From: Streptomyces sp. A0642
Lineage (GTDB): Bacteria > Actinomycetota > Actinomycetes > Streptomycetales > Streptomycetaceae
Reading direction: 5' to 3'
Length of the DNA: 64,000 nt
NCBI RefSeq assembly: GCF_004795105.1
Contig: NZ_SSBL01000003.1
Location: 1 to 64,000, forward strand
Position 1 is the first letter of the stretch; every line of letters begins with the position of its first letter. Shown here piece after piece: positions 46,724-54,464 of this stretch. A model generated the notes under the pieces. It was given only the letters and a program-made list of their open reading frames with translations, did no database searches and was not told the origin of the DNA. The position numbers and the translations under genes are program-made.

Positions 46724-46977
46724 TCCAGACACCTTCCGCAGCCCCGAACCCGACGGCCCGACGACGATGACCTGGTTCACGCCCGTCAGGTCTCCCGGCC
46801 AGGCGACCGTGAGCCAGAGCCGTACAGCGAGCTGGAGCCGATCTTCACCGGCCTCGCTCGGGAGTGGGAGGCAGCCGGCCGGTACGTCCCCGGTCAGCGC
46901 ATGAGAACACAACGTTCTTCGTCCTCACGCCACCGGGGCTTGCGCGACGCCACAGCAAGCTGCGGTGAGCTCGCCGC

Positions 46978-47826
46978 TCACTCCCGGCGGGGCGGGTCGG
47001 CGACGACCGTGTCCTTGCCGAGTTCAGCGATCATGGCGGCGACCTGGGTGCGGGAGGTGAAGCCGAGTTTGGAGAAGATGTTCTCGGCGTGGGTGTCGGC
47101 CGTGCGCTTGGAGATGACGAGGCGCTCCGCGATGACACCGTTGCTCAGTCCGTCCGCGATGAGCTGGGCCACTTCGCGTTCTCTCGGAGTGAGCGGGCCC
47201 AGGGGGCTGCCGTCGACGCTGCCGAATGCGAGGACGTGTTTGAGGCGCGCATCCTCGCCCGCCACATCGACCAGCTCGGCCAGCTCGTGAGGAGGAAGAT
47301 TCGCGCCGTAAGTGTAGAGCTGGGTGAAGCGCACGGCGCCGAGCGCGGCCGTCAGCTCGGATTCTGTGGCCGTATGCAGGCTGGTCAACCCGCTTTCGCC
47401 CCACAGGAGCGCGCCGACCTGGCGCCACAGTGCTCCCGCCCCGCCCAACAGGGCCGCCGCCAACTCGTATTCATTCTTGCCGCAGGCCACCCAGGACAAG
47501 TACTCCGCGGAGACCCCAGCACTCATGGTGTCGCCCTGTTCCAGCGCATCGAGCAGAACGGTTCGACCGAGATTCCGGGCGGGGTCCAGCTCGCCCGATG
47601 ACCACAGGCACAGCACCTTCATGGCCAGCAGATAGCTGCGCAGCCATCGTTCCTGGGGCATGTGGGCCAACTCCTCAAGGCCTCTCTCCACTTCCGCGAG
47701 CGCCTTCGCTTGCTCGCTGTGCCCGGCCAGCAGGGCCGAGCTCTGGCAGTACGAGGCCACGAGGGCAAACTGGTCGTGGGTCGCCCGCAGGAGCTCGCGC
47801 GTGATGCCGCGGCAAAGGTTGAGTGA
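46978..47826 (-). pseudogene. N-terminally truncated LuxR-type ATPase regulator
   Basis: The C-terminal LuxR HTH is intact (PLGPLTPREREVAQLIADGL, VISKRTADTHAENIFSKLGF). About 200 residues of TPR-like helices precede it. Upstream the reading NLCRGITRELLRATHDQFAL runs back to a stop near 47830, with no NB-ARC/AAA ATPase domain. The family normally exceeds 700 residues. A shortened protein could start at the GTG at 47760 and still bind DNA, but without the sensor module. Confidence 0.65.
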
Positions 47827-47925
47827 TTCTCATCGAAGGTTGAGCGGTCCTCGTGTGCCCACCCCGGCGCACCCCCCGCATTTGATCGCCTACACCAATT
47901 CCAGGGACGCCATCCGCCGGGCCGG

Positions 47926-48771
47926 TCAGGGATTCCAATAGACCGTGCTGAAGGTACGGTCGAAGCGACGGGCCTCCAGGTCCGCGCGCTGGATTCCCCA
48001 CTGCACGTCCGCGCCTTCCCGGCCACTGATGTCCGGGTTCCAGTGGGCCAGCAGAACCCAGTCCTCGACGACGCCCGACACCGGCTCGTCGCCGCCCCAA
48101 CGTCCCCGCTTCGCCTGGCGGGCGGCGCAGCTCACGACGATTTCCAGCGGGTCCGGGTCGGAGTCCTCCTGGTCCGCGTATCCGCCGATCTGCAGATGTC
48201 CTCTTCTGTCAGAGGTGTCGCACCAGACAGTGACCAGCTCGTCAGCGTGCGGAAACCCGGGAAGCGAGTGGTGCGGCAGGTCCGGTTCGGTTCTGGCTCT
48301 CAACTCGCCCTGCGGGTACGAACCGACGATCTCCTGATATTCGTCATCACCGGGGTAGCCGTTCCAGGAGTTCTTGTCGCGTTCCTCCACCGGCGTGCCG
48401 GCCGGGACATAAACGGCCTGGCCGCAGTTGCCGTCGTCGTCCGTTTCATCGAGTGAGGCGAAGAGCAACAGGCGTCCGTCAGGCGGGAGAGCCAGGTCCG
48501 TCGCGTCCTTCGGCAGCGCGGCGAAGTCGACGGAAGCGAGGTACGGGTGCTCAGGGTCCGGGACCTCGGCGGGCAGCAGCAGCGGCCCGCCGAACCTGCC
48601 CGCGACCGGCCCGTCCCCGCCACTGGTGAGGACCGCGCAAGGCCGGACGTGGCCGATCCACCGGTCCACCTCTTCGGCCGGTAGCGGGTCTATGTCCTCC
48701 CACGGGTACCCCTCCTCAACCGCCCGCGTACGAAAGGGAAACAGCTTTTCTCGAAGCTCATCATCCGTCAC
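47926..48771 (-). CDS. DUF1963 protein
   Basis: This 281-residue acidic soluble protein has the DUF1963 pattern: GGDGPVAGRFGGPLLLPAEV, a middle LASVDFAALPKD and LLLFASLDETDDDGNCG, and a C-terminal LQIGGYADQEDSDP. The family is widespread with no proven function; members often sit with immunity-type genes. The GTG at 48771 begins VTDDELREKLF; upstream sequence is low-complexity and probably untranslated. Confidence 0.8.
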   Translation of the reverse strand: MTDDELREKLFPFRTRAVEEGYPWEDIDPLPAEEVDRWIGHVRPCAVLTSGGDGPVAGRFGGPLLLPAEVPDPEHPYLASVDFAALPKDATDLALPPDGRLLLFASLDETDDDGNCGQAVYVPAGTPVEERDKNSWNGYPGDDEYQEIVGSYPQGELRARTEPDLPHHSLPGFPHADELVTVWCDTSDRRGHLQIGGYADQEDSDPDPLEIVVSCAARQAKRGRWGGDEPVSGVVEDWVLLAHWNPDISGREGADVQWGIQRADLEARRFDRTFSTVYWNP

Positions 48772-49019
48772 ACCGGCGACTGTAGTTCCCGCTACAGACA
48801 CCCCGTGGCTCCCGGGACAACGAGCACCGTTCAGCACCGACGACCGCGCCAGGTGCGGTCGTCGTCGAACCGGCCCCGGGTGTCCTCGATGAACCACCGC
48901 AGCTGCGGTCGGCACCGTTGACCAGCGGCACCATCCGCTCAGGCGAGCCCGAGCCGCGGGCGCACCCCGTCCAGCCCGCCCTCACGCAGAACAGGACGGC
49001 TGCCGGAGGCAGCAGCACG

Positions 49020-49245
49020 GGCGGTGCCCACCGTCCGGAGCAGCTCACCCGCCAGGACCTGGCCCGGCTGCCGTGGGTCACCTACCAGCGCACCTACGAC
49101 GCCCCGGCCGTACGGCAACGCGGCATGCTCGGCGTCGAACCGTGCGTGGAGGTCTCCGTCGACAGCTTCCAACTGCTGCCGCTGCTGGTGGCCGGCCCCC
49201 GGCGCATCGCCCTGATCCAGGCCCGCCTCGCCCCTCCGATGACGC
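49020..49245 (+). pseudogene. C-terminal fragment of a LysR regulator
   Basis: The reading LTRQDLARLPWVTYQRTYDA, QRGMLGVEPCVEVSVDSFQL and LPLLVAGPRRIALIQARLA matches the second half of a LysR effector domain. The HTH and first half are absent. The frame is lost where it joins the next fragment near 49250. Confidence 0.65.
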
Positions 49246-49254
49246 CCTACGGCC

Positions 49255-49633
49255 GTAGGGCGAGGACGAGCTCCGCCAGATCAAGCGCTACGCCCGAGCG
49301 ATCGTGGACAACCCGCAGTACAAGGGGGTGGAAGGCTGCAAATGGCGCTTCTACCTGCTCGCCTACGACTATTCCGACAAGATCCTTCGGGACATCCGGC
49401 AGAAAGGCAAGCCGGCGGGCCTCTATGACGACCGGGACGAGTACGAGGTCTGGGTAAAGAGCTGGGCTGAGATTTTCGACACGGCCGAGAAGAAGCTGCT
49501 GTTCTTCCAACGCCAGCTGAACTATGAAGCCACAGATAATCGCGTCACTCCGCACCTACGTGAGAGCTACTCGCGCTTCATCCCCGAGGGTCTTGCCGGA
49601 CACCAAGGCCCCGATGCGTCCCGCGCTGGCTGA
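49255..49633 (+). pseudogene. C-terminal fragment of a large protein, perhaps GHKL ATPase
   Basis: The frame DELRQIKRYARAIVDNPQYK, GCKWRFYLLAYDYSDKILRD, VWVKSWAEIFDTAEKKLLFF, QRQLNYEATDNRV resembles the C-terminal domain of GHKL-type ATP-binding proteins of the phage-defence/mismatch-repair group. The ATPase part is missing. It abuts the LysR fragment at a CCTACGGCCGTAGG palindrome, a probable junction. Confidence 0.5.
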
Positions 49634-49680
49634 CGAGAAACAGTCACCGGGGCTGTGCTTCAGCCCAGCCCCGCGCGCTC

Positions 49681-49755
49681 CTACGTCCAGCGCATCCCGA
49701 CCTTGGACAGCTGCCCCATCCGCTCCGGGGTCAGCGTGGCGGCCCTCCAGCCGTT
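49681..49755 (-). pseudogene. tail of a helicase-associated-domain protein
   Basis: The final minus-strand codons read GWRAATLTPERMGQLSKVGM followed by RWT and a stop, matching the conserved C-terminal end of helicase-associated domains in actinobacterial helicases. Nothing else of the protein remains. Confidence 0.5.
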
Positions 49756-50014
49756 TCCGCCGCCGCAACAGCGACAGCGGATCCGGGCTTCGTCAACGCC
49801 GCACCTGATCGTTCCCTCGTGGGGGTGGCTGGCGTTTCGGTCGTGTGTCGAGGCGTGGTTCGCCTTGTGCAGGAGGCGCCCCACAGGCCGCAGATGGGTA
49901 AACGCTCCGTTTCGAGACAAGGGTGTGATCCGGCGTCCTGCGTTTCGTTCTGGTTTGTTCGTTCTCGACGTCATCATCAGGTCGGCGGTCGCGTGAATGG
50001 GCGAAGGGATGAAG

Positions 50015-51508
50015 ATGAGCACTGACACGGGAACGGCAGATGGTGAGCATGCTGCTCGCCTGATCAGCACGGTTGCGGGAACAGCTACCCCAGAGGCGGC
50101 CAAAGACGGCAAGGAGCTGGCCCGTTCAACTCAGCTGAACGGTCCATACGGGGTCGCGGTGGACCGTGACGGGACCCTCTACATCTGTGAGCACGCCGGC
50201 CATCGGGTCCGGAGGGTCACGACTGACGGGAAGATCAGTACGGTCGCGGGGACCGGGAGTCCGGGACGTGGAGCAGAGGAGGTCTCTGCCCTCTCGGCCG
50301 CGCTGCAACACCCGCGCGGGGTTGCCGTGGACAGTGCGGGCGACCTCTACATCGCCGATGCGGGTAACCACCGTATCCGGAAGGTCACGATGGCCGACGG
50401 GAAGATCCGTACCTTCGCCGGGACGGGCACCGGGGCCACTGACCGTGCCTTGGCCACGGCTACCCCTTTGAGCACGCCGCACGATGTCGCGGTGGACAGC
50501 GCGGGCGATGTTTACATCGCCGACTACGGCAACCACCAGATCAGGAAGGTCACGGCTGACGGGAAGATCAGTACGGTCGTCGGGAAGAGCACTTATGGCT
50601 CGGCCCCTGACGGCACCCCCGCCACTGACGCCCAGCTGAAGTACCCGAGCGCCGTGGCCGTGGACAGCGCAGGCAACCTCTACATCGCCGATTCCGGCAA
50701 CCAGCGGGTCCGGAAGGTCACAAAGGCCGACGGGAAGATCCGCGCGCTTGCCGGGACGGCCTCGGCCCCGTTGAACGTCTCAGTGGGGATGGCGGTGGAC
50801 AGCGCGGGCGACCTCTATGTCGCCGACTACGGCAGCCACCGGATCACGAAGGTCGCGGCTGACGGGAAGATCAGCACGCTTGTCGGAACAGGCGCCGCAG
50901 GCTTCGATGGTGACGGCGAGTTGGCCGCCAAGGCCGCCAAGCTGAACAACCCGTACGGGCTTGCTGTGGACTGTGTGGACTCCCTCTACATCGCCGATTA
51001 CAGCAACGCCCGGGTCCGGAAGGTCTCGTCGGCGAAGTTGGCGGGGCTGCCCGATTCGGGCACGGTGGTCTCCTGGGCCAACGTCCGCAGCAGGTTGCGG
51101 ATTTCGGTCGTGCGTGAGTCGACCAAGGACGGGGCCGAGGTGCAGCAGACTCTCACCGTTCCCAGGGATCACCAGCGGTGGCGGCTGGTCGCGGCGGGGC
51201 AGGACGACGGCGCGGTCCTGTACCGGATCGAGAACGTGCGCAGCGGCAAGGTCCTTGAGGTGGTGGGAGCCCACAAGGCCAAGGGGGCGGTGGTGGCACA
51301 GCGCGCCTACGAGGGTGCTGACGCCCACCACCAGCAGTGGCGGCTGGTCCCGGTGGGACCGGTGAGCGATTCTCCGCGGGTGTATGAGATCGCGAACCGG
51401 AACAGTGGTCTGCTCCTGCGGGTCGACACCAACGCCCGCACGGTGATCAAGCAGTATGAGGCGGAGGGCGACTCCCGGGACCGGCAGTGGCAGCTGCTCC
51501 CGGTATGA
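50015..51508 (+). CDS. NHL beta-propeller fused to a ricin-type lectin domain
   Basis: This 497-residue protein has no signal peptide. Residues 20-345 hold six NHL repeats (GVAVDSAGDLYIADAGNHRI, RKVTADGKISTVVG), a propeller. Residues about 360-497 form a ricin-B beta-trefoil with QxW-type motifs (HQRWRLV, HQQWRLVP, RQWQLLP). The ATG at 50015 has GAAGGG upstream; ATGs at 49997 and 50009 lack one. Such proteins bind glycans or act as scaffolds. It converges on the small-protein/pore-former-like pair, and an analogous lectin-propeller lies at 54465. Export without a signal peptide is unexplained. Confidence 0.82.
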   Translation: MSTDTGTADGEHAARLISTVAGTATPEAAKDGKELARSTQLNGPYGVAVDRDGTLYICEHAGHRVRRVTTDGKISTVAGTGSPGRGAEEVSALSAALQHPRGVAVDSAGDLYIADAGNHRIRKVTMADGKIRTFAGTGTGATDRALATATPLSTPHDVAVDSAGDVYIADYGNHQIRKVTADGKISTVVGKSTYGSAPDGTPATDAQLKYPSAVAVDSAGNLYIADSGNQRVRKVTKADGKIRALAGTASAPLNVSVGMAVDSAGDLYVADYGSHRITKVAADGKISTLVGTGAAGFDGDGELAAKAAKLNNPYGLAVDCVDSLYIADYSNARVRKVSSAKLAGLPDSGTVVSWANVRSRLRISVVRESTKDGAEVQQTLTVPRDHQRWRLVAAGQDDGAVLYRIENVRSGKVLEVVGAHKAKGAVVAQRAYEGADAHHQQWRLVPVGPVSDSPRVYEIANRNSGLLLRVDTNARTVIKQYEAEGDSRDRQWQLLPV

Positions 51509-51559
51509 CGAACGAGGGGGCAGGGGCGGTCATGCCCCGGCCCCCTCGTGACGTGAGCG

Positions 51560-52117
51560 CTACTGGGAACCGGCCGGTTTCTCGATGGTCGTCTCGGTCG
51601 TCTTGGTTTCTCCCAGCTTCTGCGGAGTCTCGGCGGCCGCTGGAGGCGGCTTGGGGGGCTCTGCGGCCTTGGGTGCCTTCGGCGCCTCGGGGGCCTTGGC
51701 GTATGCCGCCCTGTCCGGGTTGTTCTGGAGGCCCCCGTTCTTTTGCAGCCCCTGCTCCTTCTTCATCGTTTCGCTCGCCTTGGCCATGCCGGTGGACGCT
51801 GTGCCGGAGACCGTGCCGGCATGGGCCGATTGGCTCTGCGTGTGGGCCGAGTCCTTGGTGGTCTGGATGAAGGAGCCGAGGATGCCCATGATGACCCGCG
51901 CTTCAGGGGACTGCTCCCGGACGACTTTCGCCCGGGAGGAAGCCCCGTGGAGATCATTGATGAACAGGTCCGTGCTCTTGTCGTCGTACGCGTCCTGCGC
52001 GACGTCCTCGAAGTCGACGTCGGCAGCTGGCTGCGACTCGGTGTTGCCGGGCTTCACCGAGAAGAGCGCCGCGCTGCCTTTCGCGAAGCCGAAAATGTTG
52101 TCGAACACCATGGTCAT
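51560..52117 (-). CDS. 185-residue protein with Pro/Ala/Lys-rich tail
   Basis: Family not recognised. The N-terminal MTMVFDNIFGFAKGSAALFS is hydrophobic but not a classical signal. The middle (EARVIMGILGSFIQTTKD) is helical; residues 85-125 are Ser/Thr/Ala-rich. From about 140 the tail is Pro/Ala/Lys-rich (APEAPKAPKAAEPPKPPPAA). AGAGG precedes the ATG. It starts 41 bases after the pore-former-like gene on the same strand, so it is probably a partner, chaperone or regulator of that protein. Confidence 0.7.
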   Translation of the reverse strand: MTMVFDNIFGFAKGSAALFSVKPGNTESQPAADVDFEDVAQDAYDDKSTDLFINDLHGASSRAKVVREQSPEARVIMGILGSFIQTTKDSAHTQSQSAHAGTVSGTASTGMAKASETMKKEQGLQKNGGLQNNPDRAAYAKAPEAPKAPKAAEPPKPPPAAAETPQKLGETKTTETTIEKPAGSQ

Positions 52118-52158
52118 TTGCCTCTCGTCGTCGGGGCGGTGGTGGTGTCGTCGCCCGG

Positions 52159-53250
52159 TCACGGGCCCTTGTGCAGAGCTCGCTGGCTGTAGACCAGGCC
52201 CTCTTCTTCGAACATCGTGTGGTGGACGTCCAGGGCGGAGACGACCTCCATCCGCCCCTTCATCCGGAATCCGCCGCTGGCCAGGTTGATGTTGGCGATA
52301 TCGTGGGCGACCACCTGGGCGAGCCCGGGACTCCCGGGCTGCGGGGGAGAGAGGACCGGAACCGGTACGGCGTACTGCACCGCGAGGTACCCGGCGAAGG
52401 TCACCGGGATCTCGTACTCGTAATGCCTGTGGACGCGCCGTTGCGTGGCCATGGTCTCCACGCGGGAGTCTGCCGGGACCGTGCCGCCGATCTGCGATTT
52501 CGAGGTCCAGCTGGTCGTCAACGAGCCGCCGACGGTAGCCGCGAGCCCCAGCGCCAGCTGCGCGTTGAGCGACGCGTTGCCGGTGGCACTGCCCTGGGTG
52601 GTGAACGCCACCGAGTCCGTCACCGAGTTCGACGTGGAGTTCCCCGTCGAGTTTGTCGTAGCCGTCTCCGTGCCGTTGGCGTTGTCGACCCCGACACTGT
52701 CTTTGCTGTTCTTGTTGGTCACCGTGTTGGCGTTCTTGTTCGCCATGTCGTTCCGCATCTGCGTCCCGAACTGCGCCTGGAGGTCCATCTTGAGCTGGTT
52801 CTGCAACTGCAACTGCAGCTGCGCGCCGATGCTGCCGCCGAAGGTGAGCTTGGCATCCCCGTGAAGCGACCACGTCACCCCGTTCGACACGGTGAATTCG
52901 ACCGCGTCGGTGAAGGTCATGGAGTTTTTCTGGCTGCGGTTCACATAGGCCCGCGAGGAGAACGTGTCGGGCCGGGGCGGAGTGATGTCGCACCGTTCCT
53001 CGATCAGTGGCTCCCCGAGGTTCATGTAGGCGAGCCAGCCGAGATCGAACGCAGAGCCTGGGAAAGCGTTGGAGGATTTCGCCTTGTTGATGGAGACGCC
53101 GACGGGCCGGTGCTGCACGCCGTTGTTGTCGGTGTAGACCAGGTTGGGGTGGTTCAGGAGGGCCTGCAGGTCGATGTTGAGTTCCTGCAGGTTCGTTTTC
53201 GTCAGCGGATGACGCTTGAACCGTTCCAGGTTGTATGCAGTGGAAGGCAT
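52159..53250 (-). CDS. aerolysin-like beta-pore-forming protein (candidate)
   Basis: This is a 363-residue protein without a signal peptide. An N-terminal domain (1-95) is followed by SSRAYVNRSQKNSMTFTDAV and VTWSLHGDAKLTFGG. Next come a Gln-rich segment (QLQLQLQNQLKMDLQAQF) and a long Asn/Thr/Ser-rich alternating stretch (170-250). It closes with IGGTVPADSRVETMATQRR and YEIPVTFAGYLAVQY. Long Ser/Thr beta-strands with an amphipathic hairpin followed by a V-P-x-x-x-R-V strand are typical of the aerolysin/ETX-MTX2 fold. This is a pattern match by eye, not proof. Confidence 0.6.
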   Translation of the reverse strand: MPSTAYNLERFKRHPLTKTNLQELNIDLQALLNHPNLVYTDNNGVQHRPVGVSINKAKSSNAFPGSAFDLGWLAYMNLGEPLIEERCDITPPRPDTFSSRAYVNRSQKNSMTFTDAVEFTVSNGVTWSLHGDAKLTFGGSIGAQLQLQLQNQLKMDLQAQFGTQMRNDMANKNANTVTNKNSKDSVGVDNANGTETATTNSTGNSTSNSVTDSVAFTTQGSATGNASLNAQLALGLAATVGGSLTTSWTSKSQIGGTVPADSRVETMATQRRVHRHYEYEIPVTFAGYLAVQYAVPVPVLSPPQPGSPGLAQVVAHDIANINLASGGFRMKGRMEVVSALDVHHTMFEEEGLVYSQRALHKGP

Positions 53251-53665
53251 TCCCCGTCCTAGACTGATCTGTCCGAAACGCGCTCGATGGAATGGAGTAG
53301 ATATCCGCGCGCTTTCCGAATTTCGAAACTATCAGAGGCGCAATTCCATGGGAAGGTGTCTCGGCTCATCACGCTCAATCGAGTGAAAACAAATCGTCGA
53401 CCGCTCCAACTTGCCATCGGTTGAGCTAGGTTGAGGCGCTGTCAGTCGCTATGGGCTCCTGAGCATAACCCTTCAAGCATTTATTCCCGTTTCTTGACGC
53501 TCATGTTGCGGGTGCTTGGGTGGAGGGGGTGATTCGGGCGTTTATCAAGCGCCGGGATTATTTCGGTGCGGGACGGTTGAATCCGGCGGTAATGCCGTTC
53601 GGTAAAAAGCTGCCCCTGTGGCTGGCTCATTGTTCTCCTCGTTCAACAACAGGTGAGGTTTTGCG
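53251..53665. promoter_or_regulatory. divergent intergenic control region, AT-richer than average
   Basis: About 415 bases separate the pore-former-like gene (minus) and the trefoil-like gene (plus). It is visibly lower in GC than the window average and contains short palindromic words (TTCGAA; TTGAGCTAGGTTGAG). CTAGGAC lies close upstream of the minus-strand ATG and may be a -10. No coding frame is convincing. It should hold the promoters of both arms of the island. Confidence 0.5.
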
Positions 53666-54397
53666 ATGTACACCCAAGAACGCACAGCGATGTCGAACCT
53701 GGTGGTCGGCGGCCCGGTGGCGGTGAACAGCTACGACAACGCGATCGTGGCCGCGCTGGTCGAGAACCGGCCGGTCATGCTCGTCCACGCCTTCAACGGA
53801 GGCTTCCTGAAGCCTGCCGAGATGAAGGAGAGCGTCCACGACAAGGGGGTCCAGCTGTCCACCAAGCTCGACACGCTCACCAAAGAGGCTCAGGGCCACC
53901 TCTGGTACATCACCCCGGCCGGCTTCTTCGGGCAGCGGCCGCTGTACTTCATCGAGAGCGCCGCGGGCCAGGCGACACCCAAGCCGCCCGGCGTCGGCCA
54001 AACCGATGCCGGGCGCGGTGACGACGGCGTGCCCAAGCCGCAGCGCCGGCGCATCACCGTCCACCAGGAGGCCCCCACGGGCACCACGGGCACCACGGCC
54101 GACACCGTCCAGGTAGGCCTGCCCGACAAGGTCGGTGACCTGTGGCGCGGGAAGAACGGTGCGCCGGAGGACACACAGCTGTGGGTCGTCACGGTGACGC
54201 CGTGGGGCGGAATCACTTTCGTGCCGATCACCCACCCGGACACCATCCTCGGGTTCAAGGACCACGCGGTGGCGGCAGACAGCGAGGTCCGCGTGACCTA
54301 CAACTGGGGCGGGGACTTCACCGGGACGGTCATCAACACGTTCTACCCGCGGCTGCCCAACGAGTGGAGCGTCCCCTACCACCATGTCTTCACGTGA
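53666..54397 (+). CDS. probable beta-trefoil protein (243 residues)
   Basis: Two similar halves can be seen: NLVVGGPVAVNSYDNAIVAA with GHLWYITPAGFFGQRPLYFI, and DLWRGKNGAPEDTQLWVVTV with TPWGGITFVPIT. The xLWxxTP pattern resembles QxW-type trefoil strands. The middle is Pro/Gly/Thr-rich (PTGTTGTTADTVQ). No signal peptide. GAGG precedes the ATG at 53666; an internal ATG at 53690 is possible. Family not established. It is followed after 67 bases by the lectin-propeller gene, so the two form an operon. Confidence 0.65.
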   Translation: MYTQERTAMSNLVVGGPVAVNSYDNAIVAALVENRPVMLVHAFNGGFLKPAEMKESVHDKGVQLSTKLDTLTKEAQGHLWYITPAGFFGQRPLYFIESAAGQATPKPPGVGQTDAGRGDDGVPKPQRRRITVHQEAPTGTTGTTADTVQVGLPDKVGDLWRGKNGAPEDTQLWVVTVTPWGGITFVPITHPDTILGFKDHAVAADSEVRVTYNWGGDFTGTVINTFYPRLPNEWSVPYHHVFT

Positions 54398-54464
54398 CCC
54401 GCGGCCGCCGCCCCACCACACCTGTCCCGAGCCCACGCCCGAACCGCCCGGAAGAGGCACCACG

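Noticed and set aside
47800..47870. Direct repeat AAGGTTGAG near the start of the truncated LuxR gene as an att site
   Set aside because: Only 9-11 bases repeated once, with no integrase or tRNA. It is more likely chance or a short slippage at a deletion junction.
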